NCBI GenBank assembly: GCA_002337455.1 | Contig: DDGC01000019.1 | Span: 1 to 64,000 of the forward strand | DNA: 64,000 nt | Origin: Rhizobiales bacterium UBA1912 | Lineage (GTDB): Bacteria; Pseudomonadota; Alphaproteobacteria; Rhizobiales; Devosiaceae | Direction of reading: 5' to 3' | In this document: positions 26,114 to 34,238 of the stretch, in pieces | Position numbering within the stretch: position 1 is the first letter of the stretch | Layout: each line of letters starts with the position of its first letter | Translations under genes and position numbers: made by a program | The notes under the pieces: generated by a model | What the model was told of the DNA's origin: nothing | The model's database searches: none | What the model saw: the letters and a program-made list of their open reading frames with translations, nothing else

Positions 26114-27208
26114 TTACTGGTCGCTCAAACGCACTGCATATTCATTGGAAAGCATGTCGAGTATACGCCGACGCACCGTTGGATCGATCGTCGTTCCCTC
26201 AAGGAACAGGGCTTCCGCCGCCCGGTCTGTCACCTGTTCATAGGCGCCCAGAACGGCACTCACTTCAGCCTGATACTCAGCATCTGCGAAGATGTCGCGC
26301 CATGCTTGCCGCCAAACCTCGACGATGTCGGGCGGCGTCCCTTCGGGCAAGATTACCATCTTTTGGGCCGCAAATCCCGCGATGTTGAAGGCGCGAAAGG
26401 CTTCGTAGTCGGGCCCCGACGGCGGCTTTCCATGGAGCATTTCATACACTTCCTCCAAGATGGGAAGATCTGGAAATGTCGGGTCGCGCTGCATCGCCCC
26501 GTTCTCGTCCAGAACGCCCCAACTCATCAGTGGCACGGCATCGCCGGCCTGAACCATGGGCACCACGTTTCGCAGATAGGATGCAGTGGTCTGATAGTCG
26601 ATGCTGACTTCGCCGCGATCCATCGCGATCAGCCCATCGCCGCGGCCGGTGTAGCCGAACACATAGCTGACATCGAGGCCAAGCAGCCGGAAGGCCAGCA
26701 TGGGCACCAGATCGAGCGAGGTCGGTCCCTGGCTGGCAAAGACCAATGTCTGGTCGCGTAATCTGCCGATGGTTTCCGGGCCATCGACGCCAGTCTGAGG
26801 TGACACATAGACCACCCCGCCGGTCGGCGCGACCATCACGACTTCCCAGTCCTTGTAGTCGTATCGCACCCGCAGATCGCCTAGAAGGTAGGGAAACTGG
26901 ACAGAGCCCGAAGTTCCCAGAATGGTCAACCCGTCCGGGCGCGCCCGGCTGGCGAAGGTGTTGGGGCCACGCGTACCGCCCCCACCTGGTTCATTGACAA
27001 TTCTGATTTCGGGATTACCGGGCAGGTAGCGGCTCAGGAACGGCGCATTGAACCGTGCCCAGGTGTCCGATCCTCCGCTTTGGGTAAAGGGAATGATCCA
27101 TTCGATGGTCTTGCCCTCGAAACTGACTTGCCCGAGCGCCGGCGCCGCCGACAAAAGCAAGGCAAACCCCGCGCCAAGACCTCGCGCCCACCGCAGCAGT
27201 CCGTGCAT
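26114..27208 (-). CDS. Tripartite tricarboxylate transporter substrate-binding protein, TctC family (copy 1)
   Basis: Periplasmic solute-binding protein of the TTT/Bug family, 364 residues, with a signal peptide ending near residue 26 (ALG) and a strong ribosome site (GGAGGAGG on the minus strand). Closely related to the second copy at 29732: shared stretches include GTSGS-QFP-LLGD-RV-YDY and PTGGVVYV. It is transcribed away from the TctD/TctE genes with a 210-base shared upstream region and has no transporter subunits of its own. It may serve the same TctAB permease or act as a ligand sensor for the kinase. Confidence 0.88.
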   Translation of the reverse strand: MHGLLRWARGLGAGFALLLSAAPALGQVSFEGKTIEWIIPFTQSGGSDTWARFNAPFLSRYLPGNPEIRIVNEPGGGGTRGPNTFASRARPDGLTILGTSGSVQFPYLLGDLRVRYDYKDWEVVMVAPTGGVVYVSPQTGVDGPETIGRLRDQTLVFASQGPTSLDLVPMLAFRLLGLDVSYVFGYTGRGDGLIAMDRGEVSIDYQTTASYLRNVVPMVQAGDAVPLMSWGVLDENGAMQRDPTFPDLPILEEVYEMLHGKPPSGPDYEAFRAFNIAGFAAQKMVILPEGTPPDIVEVWRQAWRDIFADAEYQAEVSAVLGAYEQVTDRAAEALFLEGTTIDPTVRRRILDMLSNEYAVRLSDQ

Positions 27209-27418
27209 AATCCTCCTCCAACGACTGTCGCGAGCCGATAGCCCTCGGGCTCAGTCGACCCGGCCAACCTCTAGCCGCTGTCAGGCGCCGAGGCCAGCCC
27301 TCAACTAAATTTGCTTGCCAGCCGGGACCCGCCGAGGCCACATTGCCGAAAGCAGAATGGGGCATTCGCGGCGTAAGACCCCCTGCATTGGCAAAAGACG
27401 AACGGAAAGGGACAGCGC

Positions 27419-28093
27419 TTGCGCATCGTTCTGATCGAAGACAACACAATGCTGGCGCGCGCGGTTATTCAGTCCCTGCAGGACGAAGGCCACGCCGTCG
27501 ACTGGTTGGCCAATGGCGATGACGGCGCGCAGTTTCTGTCCACAGAAGGCGCCGATCTGGCCATTGTCGACATAAACCTGCCCAAACGCAGCGGTCTGGA
27601 TGTCATCCGCACTCTTGGCACTGAACGCAATGACATTCCCGTTCTCTTGCTGACGGCCCGAGACAGTCTCCAGGACCGTATCGTTGGGCTCGATGCCGGT
27701 GCTGACGATTATATGACCAAGCCATTCGAAATGGCCGAACTCAACGCGCGCGTCCGGGCCCTCGGGCGCCGGAGGGGGCAGCGTGTCCTCAATATCGAGA
27801 CCCTCGGCCAACTCAGCTACGACAGGCTCTCACGCCAGCTCTCAGGGCCGGACGGGCTGATCGTCCTGCCCAGACGCGAACTCGCGCTGTGGGAAGTGTT
27901 GTTCGATCATGCCGAGCGCGTGGTGCCAAAGGACGCGCTTTGCGACAGTATCTATGGCACCGGAGCCGACATCGACGTCAACGCCGTCGAACTTCTCGTT
28001 TCCCGTCTGCGCCGCAAGATCGAGCCCTTCGGCATAACCATAAGGGCCATTCGCGGGCTCGGTTATGTGCTTCGCCCGGTCATCGTCCAATGA
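27419..28093 (+). CDS. tctD: OmpR-family response regulator, TctD-like
   Basis: DNA-binding half of a two-component system, 224 residues. The receiver domain has acidic pocket E7/D8, phosphoacceptor D51 (AIVDINLP), T79 and K101 (DDYMTKPF); a winged-helix effector domain covers about 130-224 with SRLRRKIEPFGITIRAIRGLGY. The start is TTG with AAAGGGA upstream; no ATG precedes the conserved RIVLIEDN. The kinase ATG overlaps its stop (ATGA). By context it controls the adjacent TTT transporter, as TctD does in enterobacteria. Confidence 0.92.
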   Translation: MRIVLIEDNTMLARAVIQSLQDEGHAVDWLANGDDGAQFLSTEGADLAIVDINLPKRSGLDVIRTLGTERNDIPVLLLTARDSLQDRIVGLDAGADDYMTKPFEMAELNARVRALGRRRGQRVLNIETLGQLSYDRLSRQLSGPDGLIVLPRRELALWEVLFDHAERVVPKDALCDSIYGTGADIDVNAVELLVSRLRRKIEPFGITIRAIRGLGYVLRPVIVQ

Positions 28094-29511
28094 ACGCGGG
28101 ACTCGGCCGCACGCCCAGCCTACGCACGCGGCTATTTGTGTTGCTGGTCGTGCCGCTGGTGTTTGTTGCTCTGGCGTCAAGCGTCGTGCGCTATTGGTCA
28201 GCGCAGGACATGTCCAAGGATCTCTATGACGATACATTGAAGGTCGTCGCTCACGCCGTCGCTCGCGAAGTGGTCCTGACCAAGGGCGATCTTGTGGCCG
28301 ATGCCTTGCTCGATTCTCTTGTCGGTGCTCTGGGCGATCCCATCTTCTATCAGGTTCGCGCCGCCGATGGTCGCTTCGTCACCGGGCACTCCGACGCTCC
28401 AATCCCGTCGGAAGGACTTGATGTCCCGGGCGGCACGCCGGTTTTTTTCGACAGTCACTATCATGGTCGCCCGGTTCGGGTGGTCATCCTGCGCGAGTTC
28501 ATTGCCGATATCGATTTTGACGGATGGACTACAGTTCAGGTCTGGCAGACGGTTACCCAGCGTCAGGCGCTCAGCCTGTCGCTCGTCGGGCAGTCTGTGT
28601 TCAATCTCTTGCTTATCGTAGGCTCTGCAGCGATCTTGTTCTGGTTCGGCATCAATTGGGGCCTGACCCCGCTCACCGATTTGCGCAGCGCGGTGGGTCT
28701 GCGTTCGGCCAGCGATTTGCGGCCCATCCGCCGCCCCGTTCCGCATGAAGTCGCGCCGCTGGTCGAAACCATCAACAGCCTGTTCGCCCGGCTCCGGGAG
28801 GAACTCGACAGACGGAACGCCTTTATCGGCAATGCGGCCCATCAGTTGCGTAATCCCGTTGCGGCCATTCAGGCACAGGCCGAAGCAGCTCTCAGTGCGA
28901 GCAGCGACAGTGGCCGCACGGCGCGTCTCGAGGATCTGGCTCAAGCGGCCCGCCAGCTCTCGCGCATGAGCCACCAATTGCTCAATTTCGATATAGCCAA
29001 TGAGGGCAGGGGTGACGACCTCCAACCGCCTTCCGATCTGACCGGGCTTGTCGCCGACGTCGCGCGCCGACATGTCCCTCGCGCACTCAGGGCTCATGTC
29101 GATATAGAACTTGAACCTGCTACCGAGCCGCTCCCGATCGCTGGCAACCGCGTGATGCTCGAGGAGGCGATCGACAACCTCATCGACAACGGCCTCAAGT
29201 ATGGCTGCGCCGAAGGTGGGCGGCTTTCGCTGGTTGTGGAGCGCATGGGAAATATGGCCGCGCTCACCGTGGCCGACGACGGTCCCGGAATTCCGCCTGA
29301 AGCGAGCGAACGGGTATTCGACAGATTTGTGCGTCTGTCAGAAGACAGCGACGGCGGATGCGGCCTGGGCCTGTCTATCGTCAGGGCCATTGCGCAACGG
29401 GCGGGGGGCGATGTTGGCATCATCGCTGCAAAAAACGGTTGCACTGTGCGCATGCAACTGCCGATCGCCCAGCTGGAAAATTCCGGAATCGACAGCATGG
29501 CGGCCGAATAG
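28090..29511 (+). CDS. tctE: Sensor histidine kinase, TctE-like
   Basis: Membrane sensor kinase, 473 residues. First transmembrane helix at about 16-36, a periplasmic sensor domain of the 2CSK_N type (residues 37-180), second helix near 185-205, then the dimerisation domain with phosphoacceptor H251 in GNAAHQLRNPVAAIQ, and the ATPase domain with N box NLIDNGLKYG, G1 VADDGPGIP and G2 GGCGLGLSIV. Its stop precedes the second TctC gene by 220 bases. A direct or TctC-mediated tricarboxylate signal is inferred from context. Confidence 0.92.
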   Translation: MNAGLGRTPSLRTRLFVLLVVPLVFVALASSVVRYWSAQDMSKDLYDDTLKVVAHAVAREVVLTKGDLVADALLDSLVGALGDPIFYQVRAADGRFVTGHSDAPIPSEGLDVPGGTPVFFDSHYHGRPVRVVILREFIADIDFDGWTTVQVWQTVTQRQALSLSLVGQSVFNLLLIVGSAAILFWFGINWGLTPLTDLRSAVGLRSASDLRPIRRPVPHEVAPLVETINSLFARLREELDRRNAFIGNAAHQLRNPVAAIQAQAEAALSASSDSGRTARLEDLAQAARQLSRMSHQLLNFDIANEGRGDDLQPPSDLTGLVADVARRHVPRALRAHVDIELEPATEPLPIAGNRVMLEEAIDNLIDNGLKYGCAEGGRLSLVVERMGNMAALTVADDGPGIPPEASERVFDRFVRLSEDSDGGCGLGLSIVRAIAQRAGGDVGIIAAKNGCTVRMQLPIAQLENSGIDSMAAE

Positions 29512-29605
29512 AGCACTGATCCAGCCCCGATTACCCCGGACAGCTTTTCGACAGCTTGATGTTGCATGATGCGCGCCAGCAGACATCCGTTGTCCCCGCA
29601 TTTTC

Positions 29606-29636
29606 TTGCCATGCCTGGCAGAAGGCCGGATAATAT
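29606..29636 (+). promoter_or_regulatory. Candidate activated promoter of tctC copy 2 with inverted repeat
   Basis: TTGCCA (29606-29611) and TAATAT (29631-29636) with a long 19-base spacer, overlapped by the inverted repeat TGCCA-TGCC-TGGCA (29607-29620). A poor spacer plus a palindrome fits an activator-dependent promoter, possibly for the TctD-like regulator. Inference only. Confidence 0.35.
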
Positions 29637-29731
29637 CAGGGTGCAACGCTCGGATGGACCGAAGGCCGGCTGAGGAGGCGGCGTGGGGGCGATGCGGAGG
29701 TCTAGCTGCCAACTCTATGGGAGGATCCTAT

Positions 29732-30838
29732 ATGAAAAATGCACTTCGCTTCGCGCGGGGCCTAGCCGCGTCCGCTGTTGTGGCGGCGTCGATTGCCATC
29801 GCGCCCGTGGCGGTTCAGGCTCAGGAAGTCGATTTCTCCGGCCAGACCGTCGAATGGTGGATTCCGTTCTCGGAAGGCGGCGGGTCCGACGTTTGGGCAC
29901 GCTTTTACGCGCCCTATCTGTCCAAGCACCTGCCGGGACAGCCCAACGTGATCGTTCGCAACGTTCCCGGCGGCGGCTCGATCACCGGGACCAACGAGTT
30001 CGTCGCTCGCGCCGAACCCGATGGGCTCTCGCTGCTCGGAACGTCTGGCTCGACCCAGTTCCCGTTCCTCCTCGGCGATAGCCGTGTTCAATACGACTAT
30101 GCCGATCTGCAGCCTGTTCTGGTCTCTCCGACCGGTGGCGTCGTTTACGTCCCGGCCAGCCTTGGTATTTCCGATGCATCCGAACTCGGGCAGCTCATGG
30201 GCACCGAGCTGGTTTACGCCAGCCAAGGCGCAACCTCGCTCGATCTCGTTCCGCTGCTCGCCTTCGAGGTGCTTGGTCTGGATGTTCGTCACGTCTTTGG
30301 GATGACCGGGCGTGGCGATGGGCGTCTGGCCTTCGAACGTGGCGAAGCCACAATCGACTACCAGACCTCGTCGGCCTATCTTACCAACGTGGTTCCGCTC
30401 GTTGAATCCGGCGACGCCGTGCCGCTCTTTTCCTGGGGCGTGCTTGATGGTGAAGGTAATGTCCAGCGTGACCCGACCTTCCCCGATCTGCCGCACTTTC
30501 TCGAGGCCTATGAGATGGTCAACGGCGAAATGGGCGCAGCAGGCATTGAATTGCAAGCCTACCTCGCCTTCTTCGGTTCGGGCTTTGCTGCTCAGAAGCC
30601 GGCAATGCTCCCTAACGGAACGCCGCCGGAAATCGTAGAGGCATACCGTCAGGCCTTCGTCGACGCCGTCGCCGATCCTGAACTGCAGGCTGCAAAGGTC
30701 GAGATTCTTGGCGAATACGACCAGGCCGTCGGTGACGAAGTGGCTGGTGTTTACACCGCCGCCACGAGCATCGATCCGGTTGCTCGCGACTGGGTGCGCC
30801 AGTTCCTGTCCGAAAACTATCAGGTCACCCTCGAATAG
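29732..30838 (+). CDS. tctC: Tripartite tricarboxylate transporter substrate-binding protein, TctC family (copy 2)
   Basis: Periplasmic binding protein delivering its ligand to the TctA/TctB permease; 368 residues. The ATG at 29732 follows GGGAGGA with good spacing and starts a signal peptide, cleavage near VQA (residues 28-30). An upstream in-frame extension lacks any signal-like order. Strongly similar to copy 1 throughout, including GGSD-WARF, GTSGS, ASQG-TSLDLVP and TFPDLP. It is followed by an intrinsic terminator and then the fused permease gene. Confidence 0.93.
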   Translation: MKNALRFARGLAASAVVAASIAIAPVAVQAQEVDFSGQTVEWWIPFSEGGGSDVWARFYAPYLSKHLPGQPNVIVRNVPGGGSITGTNEFVARAEPDGLSLLGTSGSTQFPFLLGDSRVQYDYADLQPVLVSPTGGVVYVPASLGISDASELGQLMGTELVYASQGATSLDLVPLLAFEVLGLDVRHVFGMTGRGDGRLAFERGEATIDYQTSSAYLTNVVPLVESGDAVPLFSWGVLDGEGNVQRDPTFPDLPHFLEAYEMVNGEMGAAGIELQAYLAFFGSGFAAQKPAMLPNGTPPEIVEAYRQAFVDAVADPELQAAKVEILGEYDQAVGDEVAGVYTAATSIDPVARDWVRQFLSENYQVTLE

Positions 30839-30853
30839 GCCCTGATCTCAGCG

Positions 30854-30890
30854 GCGCCGCGACTCCAACGGGTTGCGGCGCTGTATTTTT
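30854..30890 (+). terminator. Intrinsic terminator between tctC and tctAB
   Basis: GCGCCGCGAC-N8-GTTGCGGCGC, a 10-bp stem with one G-T pair, followed by TGTATTTTT. It lies 16 bases after the tctC stop and 82 bases before the permease. Partial read-through would give more binding protein than permease. Confidence 0.75.
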
Positions 30891-30972
30891 CCTGATGCGC
30901 GCTTGTCCTGCTCTGCGATAATGCTGCGCCTGCACCCGAACCGGCGTTCGGCAAAACTCACGAGTAACCAAC

Positions 30973-32961
30973 ATGCTCGACATACTTTTTTCAGCACTCG
31001 CTGAACTGCTGACCCTTCATCACATGATGTTTTTGACCCTCGGCGTTCTGCTGGGTCTCGTCATCGGCATTCTGCCCGGTCTGGGCGGCATCGTCGGCCT
31101 GTCGCTGCTCCTGCCCTTCCTCTACGGCATGGACCAGACGTCTGCGCTGGCCATGCTGATCGGTCTTGTCGCCATCATTCCGACCTCCGATACCTTCGCG
31201 TCCGTGCTGATGGGAATTCCTGGCTCGACGGCCAGTCAGGCGACAGTTCTCGACGGGTTCCCGCTCGCCAAGAAGGGCCAGGCGGCCCGCGCGCTGTCCG
31301 CGGCCTTTTCGGCGTCGCTCATGGGTGGTTTGTTCGGCGCGCTGATCCTGACCGGCTTCGTGGTTATCGCCCGCCCGCTGATCCTGAGCTTTTCGTCAGC
31401 GGAACTGTTCGCGCTGACCCTGTTCGGCCTCTCGATGGTCGGTGTCCTTTCGGGCAACAATCTCGCCAAGGGCGTCGCTGCAGCGGCACTGGGTCTGGCA
31501 TTCGGCGCCGTCGGCGCTGCCCCGGCCACCGGCGAATACCGCATGGATTTTGGCCTGCTCTACCTCTCGAACGGCATTCCGCTGGTCATCGTGGCGCTGG
31601 GCCTGTTCGCCGTCCCCGAAATCGTCGATCTGTTGCGCGGCGGCTCCTCAATCGCCAGCAAGTCCTCGTCGCTCGGACAGGGATGGCTGCAGGGGCTTAA
31701 GGACACCTGGACCTACAAATGGCTGGCCCTGCGTTGCTCGGGTCTTGGTGCCATCATCGGCGCCATCCCCGGACTTGGCGGCTCGGTGGTCGACTGGATC
31801 GCCTATGGCCACGTCGTCCAGACCTCCAAGGACCGTTCGCAATACGGCAAGGGTGATATTCGCGGCGTCATCGCGCCGGAATCGGCCAACAATGCCAAGG
31901 AAGGCGGCGGGCTGATCCCCACGCTCCTGTTCGGTATCCCAGGCTCAGGTTCGATGGCCGTGTTTCTTGCCGGTCTTATCCTGCTCGGCATTCAGCCCGG
32001 CCCGGCCATGGCCGATCGCAATCTCGATGTGACCTACACCATCGTGTGGTCGCTGGCCCTGGCCAACGTTATCGGCACGCTGCTTTGCATCGTTGCCGCG
32101 CCCGGCATCGCCCGCCTCACCACGATCCGCTACACGCTGATTGCGCCGTTCATGATCATGGTCATAACGTTCGCATCCTTCCAGGCGACCCGCTCGCTCA
32201 ACGACCTTGTCGCCCTGCTGATCGTTGGTGCCGTCGGTGTGCTTCTCAAGCGTTTCGGCTGGCCGCGTCCGGGCTTCTTGATCGGTTTCGTTCTTGCCAC
32301 CCAGGCCGAACGCTACCTCTATCAGGCCGTCCAGTTTTCGGGCTGGGGCTTTCTCACCCGTCCGTTGGTTATCGGCATCATCGTGCTCACCGTGGTTTCG
32401 GTCTGGCTCGGTGCTCGTACTCGTCCGGGCGAGGAGGCTGCCAAGGTCAGCACCGAAGGCACCTCTGAACTCGCTCAGGCAGGTCAGATCTGGCCGCAGA
32501 TCCTGTTCGCGGCCGCTGTGCTGGCCGGTTTTGTCTTCGTGTTCTGGGAATCCTTCGGGTTGACCCAACTCGGCGGTATCTTCCCGACATGGGTGGCCGT
32601 TGTGGGCATTGCGGCAACGCTTGTTGCCATGGTGCCCTTGGTCAGGGGTAAGGTGGAATCCACGGCCAATTTCGACACTGAGGCCACTCCGCGCGAACAC
32701 GACGTTCGTGGCGGCGCCTGGGCCATGCTGGGCTGGCTGGCGGCGTTCGTTGCTGCCGTCGCGGTCGCGGGGTATTTTGCAGCGCTGCTGGTGTTCTTTG
32801 TCGTTTTCCTCAAGACGATGGCCAAAGCCAGTTGGGTCAAGACAATCGTTCTGACCCTTGCAGCTGCGATCTTCATGATGGTTCTGGCCCGTTCGCTGAA
32901 CCTCGTCATGCCGGCCGGTTTCCTGCAGGGGCAGTTCCGCCTGCCCTGGCCGTTCCGTTAA
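30973..32961 (+). CDS. tctA: Fused TctA-TctB tripartite tricarboxylate transporter permease
   Basis: Inner-membrane transporter, 662 residues. Residues 1 to about 490 are a complete TctA: the conserved ILPGLGGIVGLSLLLP and IPTSDTFASVLMGIPGS, and the second inverted repeat with GAIIGAIPGLGGSVVDWIAYG and TLLFGIPGSGSMAVFLAG. Residues from about 505 to 655 have the length and four-helix pattern of TctB (QIWPQILFAAAVLAGFVFVF to the C-terminus), joined by a short polar linker. TctA and TctB are usually separate genes. There is no sign of a frameshift; the frame is continuous. Confidence 0.9.
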   Translation: MLDILFSALAELLTLHHMMFLTLGVLLGLVIGILPGLGGIVGLSLLLPFLYGMDQTSALAMLIGLVAIIPTSDTFASVLMGIPGSTASQATVLDGFPLAKKGQAARALSAAFSASLMGGLFGALILTGFVVIARPLILSFSSAELFALTLFGLSMVGVLSGNNLAKGVAAAALGLAFGAVGAAPATGEYRMDFGLLYLSNGIPLVIVALGLFAVPEIVDLLRGGSSIASKSSSLGQGWLQGLKDTWTYKWLALRCSGLGAIIGAIPGLGGSVVDWIAYGHVVQTSKDRSQYGKGDIRGVIAPESANNAKEGGGLIPTLLFGIPGSGSMAVFLAGLILLGIQPGPAMADRNLDVTYTIVWSLALANVIGTLLCIVAAPGIARLTTIRYTLIAPFMIMVITFASFQATRSLNDLVALLIVGAVGVLLKRFGWPRPGFLIGFVLATQAERYLYQAVQFSGWGFLTRPLVIGIIVLTVVSVWLGARTRPGEEAAKVSTEGTSELAQAGQIWPQILFAAAVLAGFVFVFWESFGLTQLGGIFPTWVAVVGIAATLVAMVPLVRGKVESTANFDTEATPREHDVRGGAWAMLGWLAAFVAAVAVAGYFAALLVFFVVFLKTMAKASWVKTIVLTLAAAIFMMVLARSLNLVMPAGFLQGQFRLPWPFR

Positions 32962-32968
32962 AGCTGCT

Positions 32969-33006
32969 GAAGGGCGGGGAGCACGATATGTGTCGTCCCG
33001 CCCTTC
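32969..33006 (+). terminator. Hairpin after tctAB, likely terminator
   Basis: GAAGGGCGGG-N18-CCCGCCCTTC, a perfect 10-bp stem beginning 7 bases after the tctAB stop. Only ATT follows, so it may act through Rho or protect the 3' end. Confidence 0.45.
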
Positions 33007-33139
33007 ATTGCCAAACCGCGATGCCGGGCAACACCATTGCTCAATCCTCCGTCGAATGCGGTTCTGCTAAAGCGCGTCCGATATCGAACCGAGTTCTTCC
33101 GATCCCCTCAGGGGGCCGGGCACAACTGTGAAGGCGACG

Positions 33140-34228
33140 ATGACCAGACAAGCTGCCATTCCCTGTATTCTCATCCGCGGCGGGACCTCCAAGGGACCGT
33201 ACTTCGTGACCACCGACCTGCCGGCCGATGTCGAAACCCGCGACAAGGTTCTCCTGGCGGCCATGGGGTCACCCGATGCACGCCAGATCGACGGGGTAGG
33301 GGGCGCCGATACGCTCACCTCCAAGGTTGCCATGGTCCAGCCGTCCACCCGTGAAGGCGTGGATGTGGATTATCTCTTCGCCCAGGTCTCTGTTACCGAG
33401 TCATTCGTCGATACCGCGCCCTCCTGCGGCAATATCCTTTCGGGCGTCGGCCCGTTCGCCATCGAGCGCGGCATGGTCGAAATCACCGGCGACGAAACCG
33501 CGGTGACCATATTCAACATCAATACCAACAGCCGCATCGAAGCCATCGTCAAGACAGACGCGGACGGCGTGGTCTATGACGGCGATACCGAAATCGCCGG
33601 CGTGCCCGGCACAGCAGCGCCCGTGCGCCTCAATTTCATGGACATCGTCGGCTCAAAAACCGGCAAGCTCCTGCCCACCGGCAATCTCGTCGAGCAGATC
33701 GACGGCGTCGAGGTCACCCTGATCGACGTCGCCGTCCCCATGATGATCTTCCGCGCCGCCAACCTGGGCAAGACGGGCCACGAAACACCCGCCGAACTCG
33801 ATGCCGACACCGACTTCTTTGCCCGCATGGAAGCCATGCGCAAGATCGCCGGCGAACGCATGGGGCTTGGCGACGTAACCGGGAAGGTCATTCCCAAGGT
33901 CGCCATGCTGGCCGCCCCCAGGGGCGAGGGCCACATCGCTGCCCGCTATTTCGTGCCGCAGAACACCCATGCCGCCTTCGCGGTCACGGGCGGCCTGTGC
34001 GTCTCCACCTGCGCCATGCTCGAAGGCTCGGTGTCCGATGGGTTGGCAAAGCGCCCCGACGGGGACGATCGGCTGGTCTTGATCGAGCACCCCTCCGGGC
34101 TCCTTGACGTGGCGCTCAAAACCAAGGGCACTGGTGCCGATCTCGAAGTCGTCAGCGGCGGCGCCATCCGCACCGCCCGCAAGCTGATGGCTGGCGAAAT
34201 CTACGTTCCTGCCCATCTGCTCGGATAA
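33140..34228 (+). CDS. PrpF/GalD-family isomerase (aconitate isomerase or 4-oxalomesaconate tautomerase type)
   Basis: PrpF-fold proteins move double bonds in tricarboxylic acids: PrpF acts on 2-methylaconitate and aconitate, GalD on 4-oxalomesaconate. 362 residues from the ATG preceded by GAAGG; a GTG four codons upstream is an alternative. Family features are IPCILIRGGTSKGPYF at the N-terminus, VDTAPSCGNILSGVGPFAIE in the first half, and FAVTGGLCVSTCAMLEG in the second. No prpB, prpC, acnD or gal genes are nearby, so the propionate and gallate pathways are not indicated; the TTT and Tcu context suggests a tricarboxylate substrate. Confidence 0.85.
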   Translation: MTRQAAIPCILIRGGTSKGPYFVTTDLPADVETRDKVLLAAMGSPDARQIDGVGGADTLTSKVAMVQPSTREGVDVDYLFAQVSVTESFVDTAPSCGNILSGVGPFAIERGMVEITGDETAVTIFNINTNSRIEAIVKTDADGVVYDGDTEIAGVPGTAAPVRLNFMDIVGSKTGKLLPTGNLVEQIDGVEVTLIDVAVPMMIFRAANLGKTGHETPAELDADTDFFARMEAMRKIAGERMGLGDVTGKVIPKVAMLAAPRGEGHIAARYFVPQNTHAAFAVTGGLCVSTCAMLEGSVSDGLAKRPDGDDRLVLIEHPSGLLDVALKTKGTGADLEVVSGGAIRTARKLMAGEIYVPAHLLG

Positions 34229-34238
34229 GGCCCGTTTT

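Noticed and set aside
33140..34228. Propionate catabolism (methylcitrate cycle) prpF
   Set aside because: No prpB, prpC, prpD or acnD in the neighbourhood; family membership alone does not assign the methylcitrate role.
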